64,000 bases of DNA. It comes from Trichoplax sp. H2 (lineage: Eukaryota > Placozoa > Uniplacotomia > Trichoplacea). Shown here in pieces: positions 39,401 to 53,159 of this stretch (position 1 is the stretch's first letter; each line of letters starts with the position of its first letter). The notes below the pieces were generated by a model that was not told the DNA's origin, ran no database searches, and saw only the letters and a list, made by a program, of their open reading frames with translations. Both the position numbers and the translations under genes were made by a program. The stretch is from positions 1,178,001-1,242,000 of the forward strand of contig NOWV01000003.1 of assembly GCA_003344405.1 (NCBI GenBank). Direction: 5' to 3'.

Positions 39401-42400
39401 AATATTGTAGTGTATGAGCTATTATATCATTTTTGAACAATCGAAATACAGTATTTGACTTTCTGTTAGATAAAGTGGGCAAATTTATTTCTATATATGA
39501 ACAGAATTAGCAATCAAGAAGAGTTAATTATCTGTTATGAAAGTGAAACTTATCTATTTGACTTATTTATTCAGTAGTAGATAGGATGGTATAATTATTT
39601 TCCAAGTGAAAATACTTTATTGAAGGCTCTATTTTAACACCCTAGTGGGAATTGAAAGCATTAAAACGAAACTCTGAGCCTCACTCACTCTATAGAAATT
39701 ATCTTTGTAATTATGTTTGTCTCTCACAGTACTGCAATGGAAATGAGGAAAACTCTGCCCATTTTAACATATACTAATCCCAATGTCGTTATTTAGTGTC
39801 ACAAATGCGCGTGTGTAAATTTCTGTTAAGAAGTCAAGGCCAGTATCATAAGACTTCTTTTGATAAAATACAAAGTTTTTTTACTCATTCTGCGGCAATA
39901 AATTATATTTTTGTGTCCGAGATTAGAATTTTTATAAGAATTAGCAATCACGAAGGGAAAAGAGTAATTTAAAACGAATTTTTATTAGGTTTTAGACACA
40001 TACGTATACACATATCTTAGAGAGTAAAGCTGATAATCAATAGTCGGAAGAACTATAAATTTTTGAAGTAAATTTAAAACAGCAATTGTTTGGAATCAAT
40101 AATGCAGTTATCCCATTGCTTGCCATGTATCAGCGAAATGAAAAGATGGAAAAAGAGTTAAAAGCAGTTTAATCCGTAAGAGCGACTTCTCTTAGTGTTG
40201 GCAATAGGAAATTGTCAGTAGTGGAGTGGTACCGTAGGAAAATGCTGAGGAAGACAGGTCGAACAGTAGATGGGTAGTGGTTAATTTCACATTTCCAATT
40301 TTGATTTATATGATGACAATTACAGTAATAGAACTTTCTAATAAGGGATTCTTTTGCTCTATAATGTGATATCTGTTACGGTGTTACCTCACCGTTAGGG
40401 TAGTTTAATAATTACAGTAGTAACTAATATGGAAAATATCCATATTTATAGTACCAGGGAAGATAAGTAAGGTCTTAACGTGGATATTATTTGTGATAGT
40501 TTATTACATATTTGATATTGATTATTACTATGTATAGATAGTAGTAAGATGATTCAAATTCTAGCTATTGATACTTGAATTAGACAGCATCCAGGCTTAG
40601 ATTAAGATTAAATATGAGTAAGAGATTAAAAATATTTACTAATAGAAAAGCTACGTAAGGAATATCTCAGTTCGAGATATCTCTCCTAGTAAGGTATAAA
40701 AATAATACTGTTGTTATTTACAAATTAGGGAGTTTCTATATAAACGGGAACTTTTGAGTAGAGTTGTGTGGTGAAAAGTTGTAGATGTGTCTATACTAAT
40801 AAAAGTTCTATCTTTACAGTACGTCGCTGTGTTTAACATTTATTAAAGGGGAGTTTAAGTCAGTAATTACTATAGACTTTTACTGTACGTTTCCTTGTCC
40901 CAGAGTTGAAATTGTTTAATTCTACTAGACTGATTCTAGCACAATAACAATTTATCCAAAAGTAATATTATTCCTTTCTTGCATATGGTTGATTTACAAA
41001 TTCGTGTATTAAACTTATGATGATTCTATTTTGTAAATTTGAAGATTGAGAACAAAAAATTGATATCATAGAATAGAAGGAATCCTATATCTGATATTAC
41101 CTTTTATTTTAAAATATGTTAAACTGTAATACAACTGACATGTGACATTTCGAAAATGAAGCGTACAGAGGTTTCTGCAATAACAAAATATCGCGTACGC
41201 AAAATTAGATTATTCTTATGTTGTCTAATCTAATAGGTCAATACTTCAGACAAGGGCTAAGCCTAAAACCAGTGATTCTCCGACATTTCTATTTATAAAA
41301 TATATTCCACTACACTAAATGATTTATTAGAGGCATTGATGAAATTTGGAGGTTACAGTCATACTATGTGCAGTATATAACTTTTGTAGAACTATGCAAA
41401 ATCAGGGTACTAAAATTTGAAACTGGATACGATTCTTCACAAAATAATATACGAGTTTCATGCACTTAAAATCAATCAATGTTTTCAATTTATTACACCA
41501 TCTGTTTGTGAATTAACATAGATGCATAAGTCTTCTTATATCCTATTTTCATAAACTACAGTATCTTATTTTGGCAAGACAATATGCTGCATATAGCAAG
41601 ATTTAATCTTCTGGATCGATCAGTAATTGGAAAAATTAAACGTATCACAATAGAATTTCCTTTCATGATTAAGAATCGATTAATATTGCCAACTTTAATG
41701 CAGGTTAAGATCATATAGATTTATTAAAGTGGCAATACTTAAAATATGAATATTGAAGGAGTGTTCTAAATTTTAATTTTCGAAAGATCGTATTGCAAAG
41801 GGATAATACAGTCTTATCAGAAAGATACTAAACAATATCTTTATTTCGGCTATCTGTAGTAAGAATTTCTTTATTATGCTTGTATTGGGAAATAACGTAT
41901 TCATATAGGGGCTATTTATGTATGCAAGCGTAAAACACATTATAAATTGCTTGGTGACACATGGCCTAAATTTATTTTTAATAATTAAGATTTTAACACT
42001 TAATCCAAAACATCTGTTACTTTTTTCTGATTAATTTAACTGATAAGTATGTGCAATTGCACATATATATATGAATTAGATGTAAGCATTAAATTCGCAT
42101 TTTATCAAATCACGGCAGTTATTCAGCTTAATCAGCTCAAATTGCATGATTTTACGATCAAATAATATATCAAAGCAGATTAATGATATGGATATGTAAC
42201 TTCCAGTTGGTTGGTAAGTCACTTTGAATATTTTTAGTTTAAGTACCATTCCAAGGTACTTTTTAAGATATCAATACATCACTGTCTCTATCCATCGTAG
42301 ATTGCTTAGCAGATAAATAGTAGTCGAAAGATTCTTTTTAACCAATGTATAGCGTAATGATTCTATTGCAATTAATCTATCACTTCATTAATTTTTTTGT

Positions 42401-45039
42401 ATTGAAAATGTATAAAATAATGTAGTACTCCGTACCTTAAATTGTAGTGTACTATGCATATCTTGATTGGATAGTTTGATAACTTCAATCTTGCTTAGAA
42501 TATGTAGCATACTAGGTGTTACACTTAGGTTTTAAGTCGCTTGGTAAGGGAAAGATCTACTGCAGTGCCTCACTTACTGGTGATAGTTACGCAGTCACTG
42601 AAATCTCTTTAAAGACAATTAGTCATTAAACTATATTATTTAGTACTTAAACTGGATATCACAATAAAGATCCAGCAAGATATGCGCCTTGAGAGAGTTC
42701 AGGGGATTAGTCAGACCTTTTGCGATCTGTAACAGCCTGTAAGATTTTCGTAATAATCTTTGCTGTAACATTAATATTTTTTAATCTTCGATCTTCTTAT
42801 CGTAGTCGCCATGATGAAGTGTATAGGACATTTTACGACGTACTGTAATTTAATATATGTTAAAGGCCTATCGTACTTATAGCATTAAGTTTTTATGTCA
42901 CAATTGCTGATTAGAAATAATATCGAGTTGCACACAATATCTAGCATCGAAATTATAACCCTAGGCGCTAGTTGTAGGCGTACATCTGTAACGTATCATG
43001 ATATCCATTTTTTAAGGGAACTGATATACTTACTTTCCGTTTTAATATATGCTGGCTTGATTACAATTACATCAGAGTACCAGCTCCATTGTTTAGCTTT
43101 GAAATCTATGCTGAACTTCTGAATTTATGCTATAATTATCACCAAAATATTAAAAATTTTATAGTTATTCACAGGCATAGAAGTGATACAACTCGCATTA
43201 ATTGAATTGTTCAAAGTATTTGAAATAGCTCGAATCTTTGCTATCAAATGGCGAATAAATTATAAGAAAACACCGTTGCTTTGGGATATACTAAATGAGA
43301 TACGTTGGTTAAGGGGGTAGACTAATAAATTCAGTATCGTTACTATTCTGTAGTCGTAGGAGCAATTTAACTGATCAAATACGATCCAAGATTTGAGATT
43401 GAAACCGAATCAACGAAATATTTATGAGAACTTTTAGTCCGTATAATTTTTGTATTATTTGAATTGGCTTGGCTTGCAATCCATACGGCTCTTGGATTGT
43501 TGTAGTATCATATCTAATTACGCTAACGACGCCTTAGTAACGAATTGCTAGCTAATAATCACAAGAGAAAGACTCAATCGCATTTTGAATCTTTTATTGT
43601 AATAATATGATAATATGAGATTACTTCAGATCAAATCAAATCATTTTATAGGTGTAAGCTCACGCGTTTATCGTTAAAGATGAGCACTCAAGCAATTTAG
43701 TGAAATTCAACCTATCGCAATAGATAATATATAGTCGATTAAACTTCTAACATATATTCTCTCAATGAATTAATGTTTTCTTATTTCAAATGATACATGA
43801 GAGAGCTTGTTGTTGCTGCTATCCTGAGCAATGCGGCTATGACATACTGTGTGACTTGGTATATCAAATGTTATAATTTACAAAAATAGAGGTTTAATTT
43901 TTAAAGGCTGGATAAACCCTTCACGCATATCGATGTTCATAAATAGTACGAACGTATTATGTCCGGCTACTCGTAATAATTTTTAGATAATAGTACAATC
44001 ACTCTCAGGCATAGGAGCCTAGATTCTGGCTATTTCGATTCTTAGATAATGCGAAGTTATGCGGTTTGATATGCTTTCAAAACGGGATATTAGTCGAGCT
44101 AATCCCTAATTAGAGTTTGGATTCATGTCTGTTTTTATACAATTAATTTACTAATGGGATGGATTGCTAACGAATATCGAATGTACGATATTGTAATACT
44201 ACTAGCATACCATTGCAGTAATCTAAGAACAAGAATTGCGTATAACTAATTTAAAATAACAAGATCAGTGTGTCGTATCATATTTTGATTAAGATTTGAT
44301 CAGAAGCGAGTAAGAAAGGAGAATTACGACATCTCAAAATCTACAAAACATACTACCGTTGTATTAAACCTCAGCTTGTTAATAGTATCACAAAGGATGA
44401 GAACGGTTTGACTATTATCTACCGGTAATTTTCTATTTTCTGCATATAAGACGGAAATTTACTGACTTTAAAGCGCTAGGCTTAAAAATACGTCAGTAAA
44501 GGTCAAAATTGCCATCTGTTTTTATTCCCGCTAATATGTTAATTTAAACTAGTTATAGTTATTCATTTGTTAAGGAGATATTAAAATTGCCTTTGGAGAT
44601 AAGTGACTATTGTTAAATTTATTATACTTTGAAACTAATTGAAAGTAAACTTCCATCAGTAACACAATTGATATCTCAAACAATATTAGATAATATCAAT
44701 TTGATTTATCAATTGTAATCTGCCTATCAATAGAGATCATCTGTTGAACTGCCTGTTCATGCCTAAGTGGATAGACATTAGACATGAAAATTAAATACTA
44801 AATTATAATATTAAAACTTGCAATGGTACATCATTGCTTGTCAACCATACTTCTTTAAATACTAAAAATTCTCCGAAACATAAGGGTTATACAGTGTTTT
44901 AAACTCATATTTCTTGGTATATATTATATATATACAGTAAAATTATACTCATTATTCAAATTTATAAAAACACAGTAACAGTAAGAGAAGCGGATAGATC
45001 AAGACTGTTTTAGAAAAAGTGATCATTTAACTAGACAAA

Positions 45040-45087
45040 GATCATTAAATTTGATTGAGTAGGTGGTCCAATCAAATTTATTTGATC
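45040..45087. repeat. Inverted repeat / hairpin with 12-bp perfect inner arms
   Basis: Inner arms TAAATTTGATTG and CAATCAAATTTA are exact reverse complements around an 11-nt loop (45058-45068). Outer arms continue imperfectly to GATCA/TGATC. A related shorter pair, AATCAAAT/ATTTGATT, sits 500 bp away at 45563-45589. Confidence 0.6.
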
Positions 45088-48000
45088 GCAAACAATTCTA
45101 CTAAATCACTATAAACACGTATGACTGATAGTTGAATCCATGCTGTTATCGTATCATAATACGACTGTTATATGAATTAAAAGGCCTGTTGGTAATGAAA
45201 TATCAACAAATATTATATTTTAAGGTCATCATTTTAAAATAAATGCACATTGTATTGAATTGTAAGAAAATCATTAATTTACAAAATGTAAAAATTATAC
45301 TAGTAGTCCTTTATTAATTAAATTTAATATATGAAAATGCTTCTTTGATATTAACATCATAAAAAATGATAAGACATAAATAGTTATCAGCGTAAGAGTG
45401 AACCAAATGTTATTTTATCTCCTAACAGCTTTAAAATTAAAGCCTATGAATGTTTATCGAGTGTAGTAAATAATACGATATCTGGATCAAAATAAGCCTA
45501 TCAGTATTTTGCGTTCACAATGCTGTTATTGAGTTATAGATGTATGTAGTATTGATTAAACCAATCAAATTAGTTAAATCGATTTGATTAGCTTGATTTA
45601 TCAAGTAGTACAATTTGTCAATCTGAGTAAGTAAAATTCTTAGAAATGTGATTTAGAAACATTTCCTATTCAAGGAAACTGATGAAGCAATTGATTAATT
45701 AAATATTGATGATAATGGTAATCTCGATACTGATAACATCTCTACAGAAAGCATCGTAATAAATGGCATCTAATAAGAGTTAATGCTGATGCCTAGTTAT
45801 TAATAGGAATAACGAATAATGGTTGCATGATATTATTTGTTTTATTGATCAAACAGTCATTAGTATTCTTGCTCTGATTATAGGATCAAATTTTAAGCTT
45901 CTTCCCAAGTACTGCCGACCTTAAAAGAGAGGTCTTAATCGATTTCTTCAGAAATTTTCAAGAATATTCCCATAAAAAAGTTTCTATCAAGAATAGAGGA
46001 AACATTTAATTCAAGTAAGTGAGATAAATTATGATTTGTTAATGTTCAATGAATATAAAAGAGATGGCATTTCTTTGATTGATCGAATAAATTGAATATA
46101 AATGAGTAAACAGCGGTTATTATATTCATACTACCATCTGTAGTACTTTTATTATGAATTTCTTGGACTATGTTAGCTATAACATGCATCAGCTTTGATT
46201 ATATTATTGTCATTATTAACAGATCGATCAATACCATCTTGTATTTTACTGTAAGTTGAACTTGAGTTTTATTGTTTACCGAGAGCATACCGTAATTTTT
46301 TTAATATTACGGTATTACTGGCTTCATATGATCATTTGACAAGATGACAACGAATGCAATGTAAAACAGTAATAAATTTTTAATACAGTTATAAATTAGT
46401 TGATACTAATTCTATAATTACACAAACCCTTTCTCGCACGTGGATTAGTAGACTTTCTACAAGCTAAGATAGATAACAATATGCATATATTTTATATGGC
46501 TACTTTAAAGACGGATAGATTTAAACTAAGCATTGATGTCGTAAAGATAGACAAGGATTTACTTATCAGCTACTAGTATCGTTCTTTGCAAATCTTACAG
46601 CCTTGATATATTTTTAAAGTATCTCTGATATTTATGAGCGAAAGATGTATAGGAAAATCATTTCAAGCAAAATACATACACATGTCTCCAAATAAATCAT
46701 GAGAGTTAAAAGAAATGATTTAAAATCTATTATGAAACTACCCGTATGGTTAGTTTTATTGTAAATGTATATCTTGAAGATCAAGTAGAATAGATTGGCT
46801 ACAATGTACTTGCTGATTAGTCATTGTAGAAAGAATTTTATATAACACCAAGCGCTAATTAATACGAAGATACGACTATCAAGTGGCAAGATTAACCTTC
46901 AGTATGATGTAGAGCATCTTCATCGTTTATAACATTGTTTTCTTTCTTATAAGACATTAGTTGGGCATAGCTAAATTGCGAATTCAAATAAGAAGAGAAT
47001 GGATTTCACCAATTAATGTAATCATTCTTTTTCATTTTAAGAAAGACATAATCACAATGTGACCAATTTTTCTTTCAATCGATACTTAGACAAATTGTCT
47101 ACATTGATTAAGTGATACAGCCTAAGGGATTCAAGTATTATGTTTATCCGCTCTTCGTATTGAGTATCTTAACTTTTTTCGCAACACAATGCCCAGGCTA
47201 GGATAGATATAAATTTATAAGTAATGAAATCTTGTCTGCATCTGTATCGATAACGTAATGTTTATCGAAAAATTTGGATAACTTAGAATCGTAATACATG
47301 GAAATAGATTTTAAGAAAGTCATTGAAGGATTAAGCTTACATTTATACTCGCACGTGCAATGATAGTAGTAGATCATGAAATTCATCTCATAATAATTTC
47401 ATTAAATAGATAAGGGTTTATTATTGGATAATAATGCAATGTTGATGATTTTAAAGACTATTTTGATATTAAATGGGAAACATAGCTCAAAGTGCAGTAG
47501 TGTGAACTATGCGATTGCATAAATTTGAAAAGAAATCAAATCAATCAACAATAACATTATTCGATAATATTTTTATTACCCTTAGTATTTTAATTTCCTG
47601 ATGTAGCAAATAATATTAATGATTATGATAAAATCTTCATATATTATATGTAGCCAATAATTGATGTTGTCAATCAATTCGCGATAATATTTGTTGAAGT
47701 TTCTTTAGTAGGAATACTTCTTACCACAAAGACATTCGTTGTTTAACATTGCTCATGGTAATTATGCTTAATCACATCATTTTATTGTTGAGTTCAATTG
47801 CCACTTGACATGATCGATTGTCTAATTTTTTTGATATTTATTGATCTATTTAGCCATGATTGCCTACTACTTCCGATCACCTATGACAATAATAACACAT
47901 GGCTAATCGGTTTTTTTAATCAATTTATTCTATTTGTTTACTCTTACACACGCGCACTATTAACGCTGTACAAGATCTGTTCTTATATTTATTTTTCATA

Positions 48001-48825
48001 ATTGTTACATTTTCGACGCTTGCACCTGTACATTAGACCATGATTTTTCGTTCAATTAATTATTTTCAATTATTGAATTAAACATTGAATTTTTGTTACT
48101 GTGATTGAATTCATACGATAGGAGGGGTAATTGGTAGGGTTTAAATCTGACAAAAATAGGTTAAAGTCAATCTATTGGAGTTTTTAATAATGACAATTTT
48201 ATGAATATAGAGTTACTAGTTAAGTACGCTCATTTTTTTACCTTTGACAAACGATTTTTTATGATTTATGGGTATATTTAGCTAGGAAATGGTAAGGGAT
48301 AGCGAAATTTAATGTTGTCATTAGTCATCGAGTTTAATTATGATATCGTAAGATTATTGGCCATTTTAAATGTAATATTATCCCTGATCATCTGTAAATG
48401 CTAATACAGTATGTTTAGTTACAATTGCTATTAGACAAAAGATGTTGAATATGAAAAGTATCACTTGAATAGGACTGAGAGAAAATCAATTTCACATCTG
48501 TTCTGCACCAACTTGGCATACTATAAGTCTATTAATTGTTTTATACTCTTTTTAATTTGTCTTTTATTATTTTCATCGACATTCACTTATAAATAATAAA
48601 GATAAAATCATTTGATATTTCGAACAAAAACACAATTTTAAGTTTTTAATGGCAAAAATCGTTTTGTTTTTATTGAATTGTACTATGAAGTAGATCTTAT
48701 TGACTTCTCGAGTATATCCATGAAGCAAGTTGCTTTTATTAACTATTCATGCAATGTTATCTTATTCGATTGAATTAACCTTTACCTCGATGCAAGCAAG
48801 CATCATTACGAGGATCATCGTAACG

Positions 48826-48839
48826 GTTGCTATGGTTAC
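48826..48839 (-). promoter_or_regulatory. RFX X-box candidate
   Basis: On the minus strand the site reads GTAACCATAGCAAC, a perfect match to the RFX consensus GTNRCC-N2-RGYAAC. It lies in a GC-richer patch (about 48785-48860) roughly 2.3 kb upstream of the putative Delta TATA box. Confidence 0.5.
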
Positions 48840-50739
48840 CCATGGTAGACGTAGCCTCATTTGTATGCAATAAATTTTCATTCAGGTGGTTAACAACGTT
48901 GCGATTGATGTAAAATTATACCTGCTGGAACTTTCACACACTATTTACAATTGTTGTACAGATGACGTGATTTTACATCCGATAAAGGAAACAGAATTCA
49001 TAGTAGTTAATTTTTCTGTTAAATAAATAAAATATAATAAAATTGTTACAACTGCATCTAAAGTAGTCGGTACGGGCTAATATAGTGTAGTTGTTGCCGT
49101 TAGTGACACACGACAGGAGAAATTAATCTATTTATTAAGTAGATAATGCTATTAAAAAGAAGACACTTGATATTAATTCATCTATTCCATAATTTTAAAG
49201 ATTGCTTCGTTTTACAGTTAATAGGATAGTAAATTTTTGGTTCTAACATTCAAATAGAGTTTGCGCATCATATCATTATTTAGCCATATTATCGGTGGGT
49301 GATACAAATTGAACATAAAATTACGGCGTCATTAGAAAGTTGTTCATGGATAGAAATGTTTCTATTAAATAGATTTAATGACCTTATTTTTAGTTGACAA
49401 CCCCCACTTATTTGCAAATTGTATTCAAATGCTATAGTATCAGGGTGATTATGATTGATATCATGAGTACACCGATTATCATTCCAGATGATAGGATTGC
49501 TATTGGGTATTACTAATCTCCCTTGACTGCTCCATCATGATTATATAACACAATTACTCGATATTTTAAATCCCCCCTTATGTGATATGATGAAATGGAT
49601 AGCTACTATTCTATAAGCGTCAATATATTTTAATTGGAATACTTAAAACAATGGTCTCTACTTATATGCGGTGATTTTAAATCGGGATATTAAGTAAAAA
49701 ATTTGGATAAATTTGTCAGCGATTCATAATGCATGCTGTAAGATCGTATCAAGGTAGCATTGATGTATTTACACTAATTATGATTATCCTTACCATATTT
49801 GATTCGACATCAACTTGAAGTTAATAAAGATTAATCAACTATTAAAAATTGATAACTGACGTTATTATTGAAATGTCGCAATTTAACAAGTTGAAAAATT
49901 ATATAAACTTTTGTAAAAATATTTCTCTATTGACAATAGCTTATACCAGTTGTGACTTGATTGAATTAACATTGACCAACTGTTCATCATGAATAACAAA
50001 GATTGGGACGGTCTTGATTTCACCATCATCTTACGTTTAAGTAAAATCAACAAGTCAAAACTGAAAAACTTTAACATTTGTGATCATTATTTCTGTACTA
50101 GTATGACTAGAGCTAATATGTATTAGATGGTTTTGTTTATCAGGCTTGTTATGTTATTATGGTAGTTGTTGAAGTTCAATCAGGATGAGGGCATCCATTG
50201 CTGTACTTTAATGGAATTACGCAAGTTTTACCTTTTTAATGCTATAATATCAAATTCAGAAAGCGAGATAACTTCGTAATTTAACTATTACTATTCGCTA
50301 TTTTATTCAGAAAAATTCGGCTTAAGCAAGACCTTATGTAACATGTTTATCATATCGTTCTGCATTAGGGATAATTTTTCATTAGTAAATTGTTTACGCG
50401 TACATATACTATAAAAATCATGCAGATCATCTAGATTCAACTTTTTTCCCACTCTATCACCATCTCTACATCAACAATATCGTTGACCCTTTCTAAATGT
50501 GACTATCAACATGGCCAAATTGAAGATAACTGCGCTATTGGATTGCAAGATAGAGTCTACTTATCTTTTAAATCGTTCATTTTTTACTCTTAATGGATTT
50601 TATGTAAATATGCATACAGTAGGCTATCTAGAGCTACTATTACAATATTTGTTATTCCAGGCTAAATGCTGTAAAATATCAATTAGGTACCGTAGAACAG
50701 CAGTTGATCCTGTATGACTAGTATCAAGTGTTGATGACT

Positions 50740-51010
50740 CGCAGCAATCAATATTGACGTAGAAACGTCAGCTGAGATGCTGCTACACGTGCGGCCCATA
50801 CAGTACGTGCTAAATACTATTTAAAATGTTATACTTCAATCCCGCTCAATACTATCAACTGACTCGATCAAGGCGGTCTTGCCACGACGTCACAACTCGT
50901 GACACGTGAAGCACAGTCTGCAATCTGCTCAGCACCATCGTACGCTCATCATCTGTCTTGAATTAGATCAGTCTATTGTATAGAGATAATTTGTAGTAAT
51001 CTATTAAAAG
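50740..51010 (+). promoter_or_regulatory. GC-richer, CpG-containing block upstream of Delta
   Basis: Abrupt rise in G+C and CpG against the AT-rich flanks. It holds TGACGT-AGAA-ACGTCA (50755-50770, CRE half-sites in perfect inverted arrangement), CGACGTCAC (50885-50893) and two CACGTG E-boxes (50786-50791 and 50903-50908). It lies just 5' of a TATA box in the same orientation as Delta. A GTGGGAA core of the CSL/Su(H) type lies on the minus strand at 50446-50452, but a few such 7-mers are expected in the window by chance. I infer the proximal promoter of the Delta gene. Confidence 0.5.
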
Positions 51011-51174
51011 ACCGCCTCCAGACATAAACTAACACTACTAACACAATAGAGACAATTATTATTATTGGAGAAGAATAGAAGGCGGAGTTCAAGAGAATAG
51101 CTACAAAGAATCTATTGAATTGAATGGTCAATTAACTGTATTGTGTTGTAGAAACATCCTCTATACGCGATATG

Positions 51175-51183
51175 TATATAAAG
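51175..51183 (+). promoter_or_regulatory. TATA box, probable Delta core promoter
   Basis: TATATAAAG, a strong TATA-box match, 165 bp after the GC-richer block. Transcription would start near 51205-51215. The first Delta codon is about 1.95 kb further on, implying a long 5' leader or an unseen leader intron. Confidence 0.45.
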
Positions 51184-51214
51184 ACCGGCATGAGTAGTCG
51201 ATGGAGTAGTTAGT

Positions 51215-53159
51215 AGCATTATAGTGTTGATAATCTACAACTGTCGAATCGACAAGGAAAGAGAAAATTTAGGAGAAAGAGAAAGGGAAAAAATTTTGTA
51301 AACTAAACTACACTGATTGATTCATCAAATTATTGAACAAGCTGAATGACCTGGTCTAACTTGTCGCTGCTTTAATTGGTATTGTAGTGGTAAGAAATCA
51401 TCCAACGATATAAATAGAGGTAGAGAAAAAGCTTCAACGAGTGGATAGTGCTTTCTCATAATAAGGAACATAAGTTTTCATCACATACAAACATAAATCA
51501 ACTTTCAAAGTAGTCAAAGTGGAATGTTATATTAGATGCACACTTGAATCATTTCGAGCAATCGCAACAGCCATTGGATTGGACTAATCACTAATAAAAA
51601 CACACTCACTGATCATTATTGAGCTGAGTTTAAACAAAAAACGAGGAAATCTACTCAATATTGAAACATATTATACGAATGATAGTAACTTGCTCAACTT
51701 GATATGATTGAAAACAAGACACCGTCATTAAATTAAAATCGATCATCTTTGGCGGCCATTATTTTTGATTATATTCAATGCAACTTTTCAATTACCTGGA
51801 AATTTTCTCTATTTTAATTTAACTTGATTTACACCATTTTTTTACACAGTACGTTACCTCGCATAGATAAGCATCGTCAAATCTATATAAGAAGTTAATC
51901 ATAGCTCTATTATCATAAAGTAGACAAGTCCTAGAACTATTAGACCGTTAAAATAACATTGTGGAAATTGGATCATTGCCAAGTTATTTTACTGTAAACT
52001 GATATCAACCGTACAGAAAGATTCTAGCGATCAATTACATTATTGCAAGGTAAGCTTTCTTATTTTCATATCATTAAGTAAGAAGATTGAATACCGTAAC
52101 TGAGCTAGACCATTTATGATCATTATGAGCCAAACACTTATCACATATCAATACTAATCTGGAAAGTCATACTTTTTTCTGCGGTTAAATTTTGACAAAG
52201 ATGCATGCTATTAATGCCCTAAAATATCATACCACATCAATAGTGCATTATAGTCATTTACTTTATAACCTTTAGAGTTTCGACAACTGAGTTACAAATC
52301 ACGATGATTAAAATAGTGTTATGCTATTTTGATATATAAAAAAACTATAATTTTTGATTTATTCTATCTTGTAGTGTATTGATTTAATGGTAGTCACTGT
52401 ATTAAGTTGTTGTCATCCAATCGAAATGACTACACAGTCACCATAGGAATATTTTCATGTATTTCAATAACTTCTTTTACCATTGAAACAATATTAAAGC
52501 GCCGATGACAATTAAATTGTACAAGTTTTCCTTACAATCGATTTTTATTTTAATTTTTCTTTTTGTATTGACTCCGTTTTTAAAGCTTGGCTGAGATTTT
52601 TAATTAATTTTCCCTCGATACTTTTTAATGTCGATCAGACAACAACTTATCATCATCATTTAAATACAGATGCATTCTATAAATTGTTATATTTGCAATA
52701 CTATCATCATCATATTACACGATCATATTTCAATTATAATATAAACGGAAAGTCTTTGCTAGATTCTACTCTTGGGATCGAATTCGTATTGGGTTAGAAA
52801 GTATTCACTATTTATCTTGAATTTAAATTTCGCCATATTACATCAGACAATATTAAAGAAGCTCTCTATACTTGATATTAGTGTCTTGTAATCATCGATT
52901 CATCAAAATATATTTTCTTAGTCTTTACTTTCGGCCTCTTAATCAGTTTTTCTTCATTTACTAAATTGTCCCTGATTGCTTTCTTTATTCTTTTTACAGA
53001 ACATTACCGATAGCGAAAAATTGATTAAAAAAATTTAAGCTATCGATTAAAATAGCTGGTATTCCGTTTAAATCTAGACAAAATTTCAACAGAAAGACTG
53101 TCTAGTTCAAATTTGCTTCGATTGATTGCTAAGTTCCATTTTCCAATAATTCAATCAAG
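51215..53159 (+). other. Probable Delta 5' leader (or leader plus intron)
   Basis: AT-rich, with no ORF of note. An in-frame stop (TAA 53130-53132) lies upstream of the Delta ATG. Exact transcript structure cannot be read from the sequence. Confidence 0.4.

Larger units (their letters stand above)
18522..50699. other. 32-kb AT-rich stretch with no supported gene
   Basis: From the PRKD stop to the Delta promoter block, no open frame exceeds about 80 codons on either strand. With stops near 8% of codons at this base composition, frames of 60-80 codons are expected by chance. None carries a domain I recognise or chains with neighbours through matching splice phases. No tRNA, rRNA or transposon was recognised. 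It could hold long-range regulatory DNA, non-coding transcripts or small exons I cannot see. Individual signals inside it (CRE at 19680, palindromes at 21412-21473, hairpin at 45040-45087, X-box at 48826) are listed separately. Confidence 0.65.

Noticed and set aside
40661-40681. GTTCGAGA resembling a tRNA B box
   Set aside because: It is part of a small 7-bp hairpin and no cloverleaf can be built around it.
42895-43122. 75-codon ORF in the gene desert, and similar ones at 31631-31846, 47798-48001 and 50499-50717
   Set aside because: Hydrophobic or mixed AT-driven composition, no domain, no splice-compatible partners, chance length.
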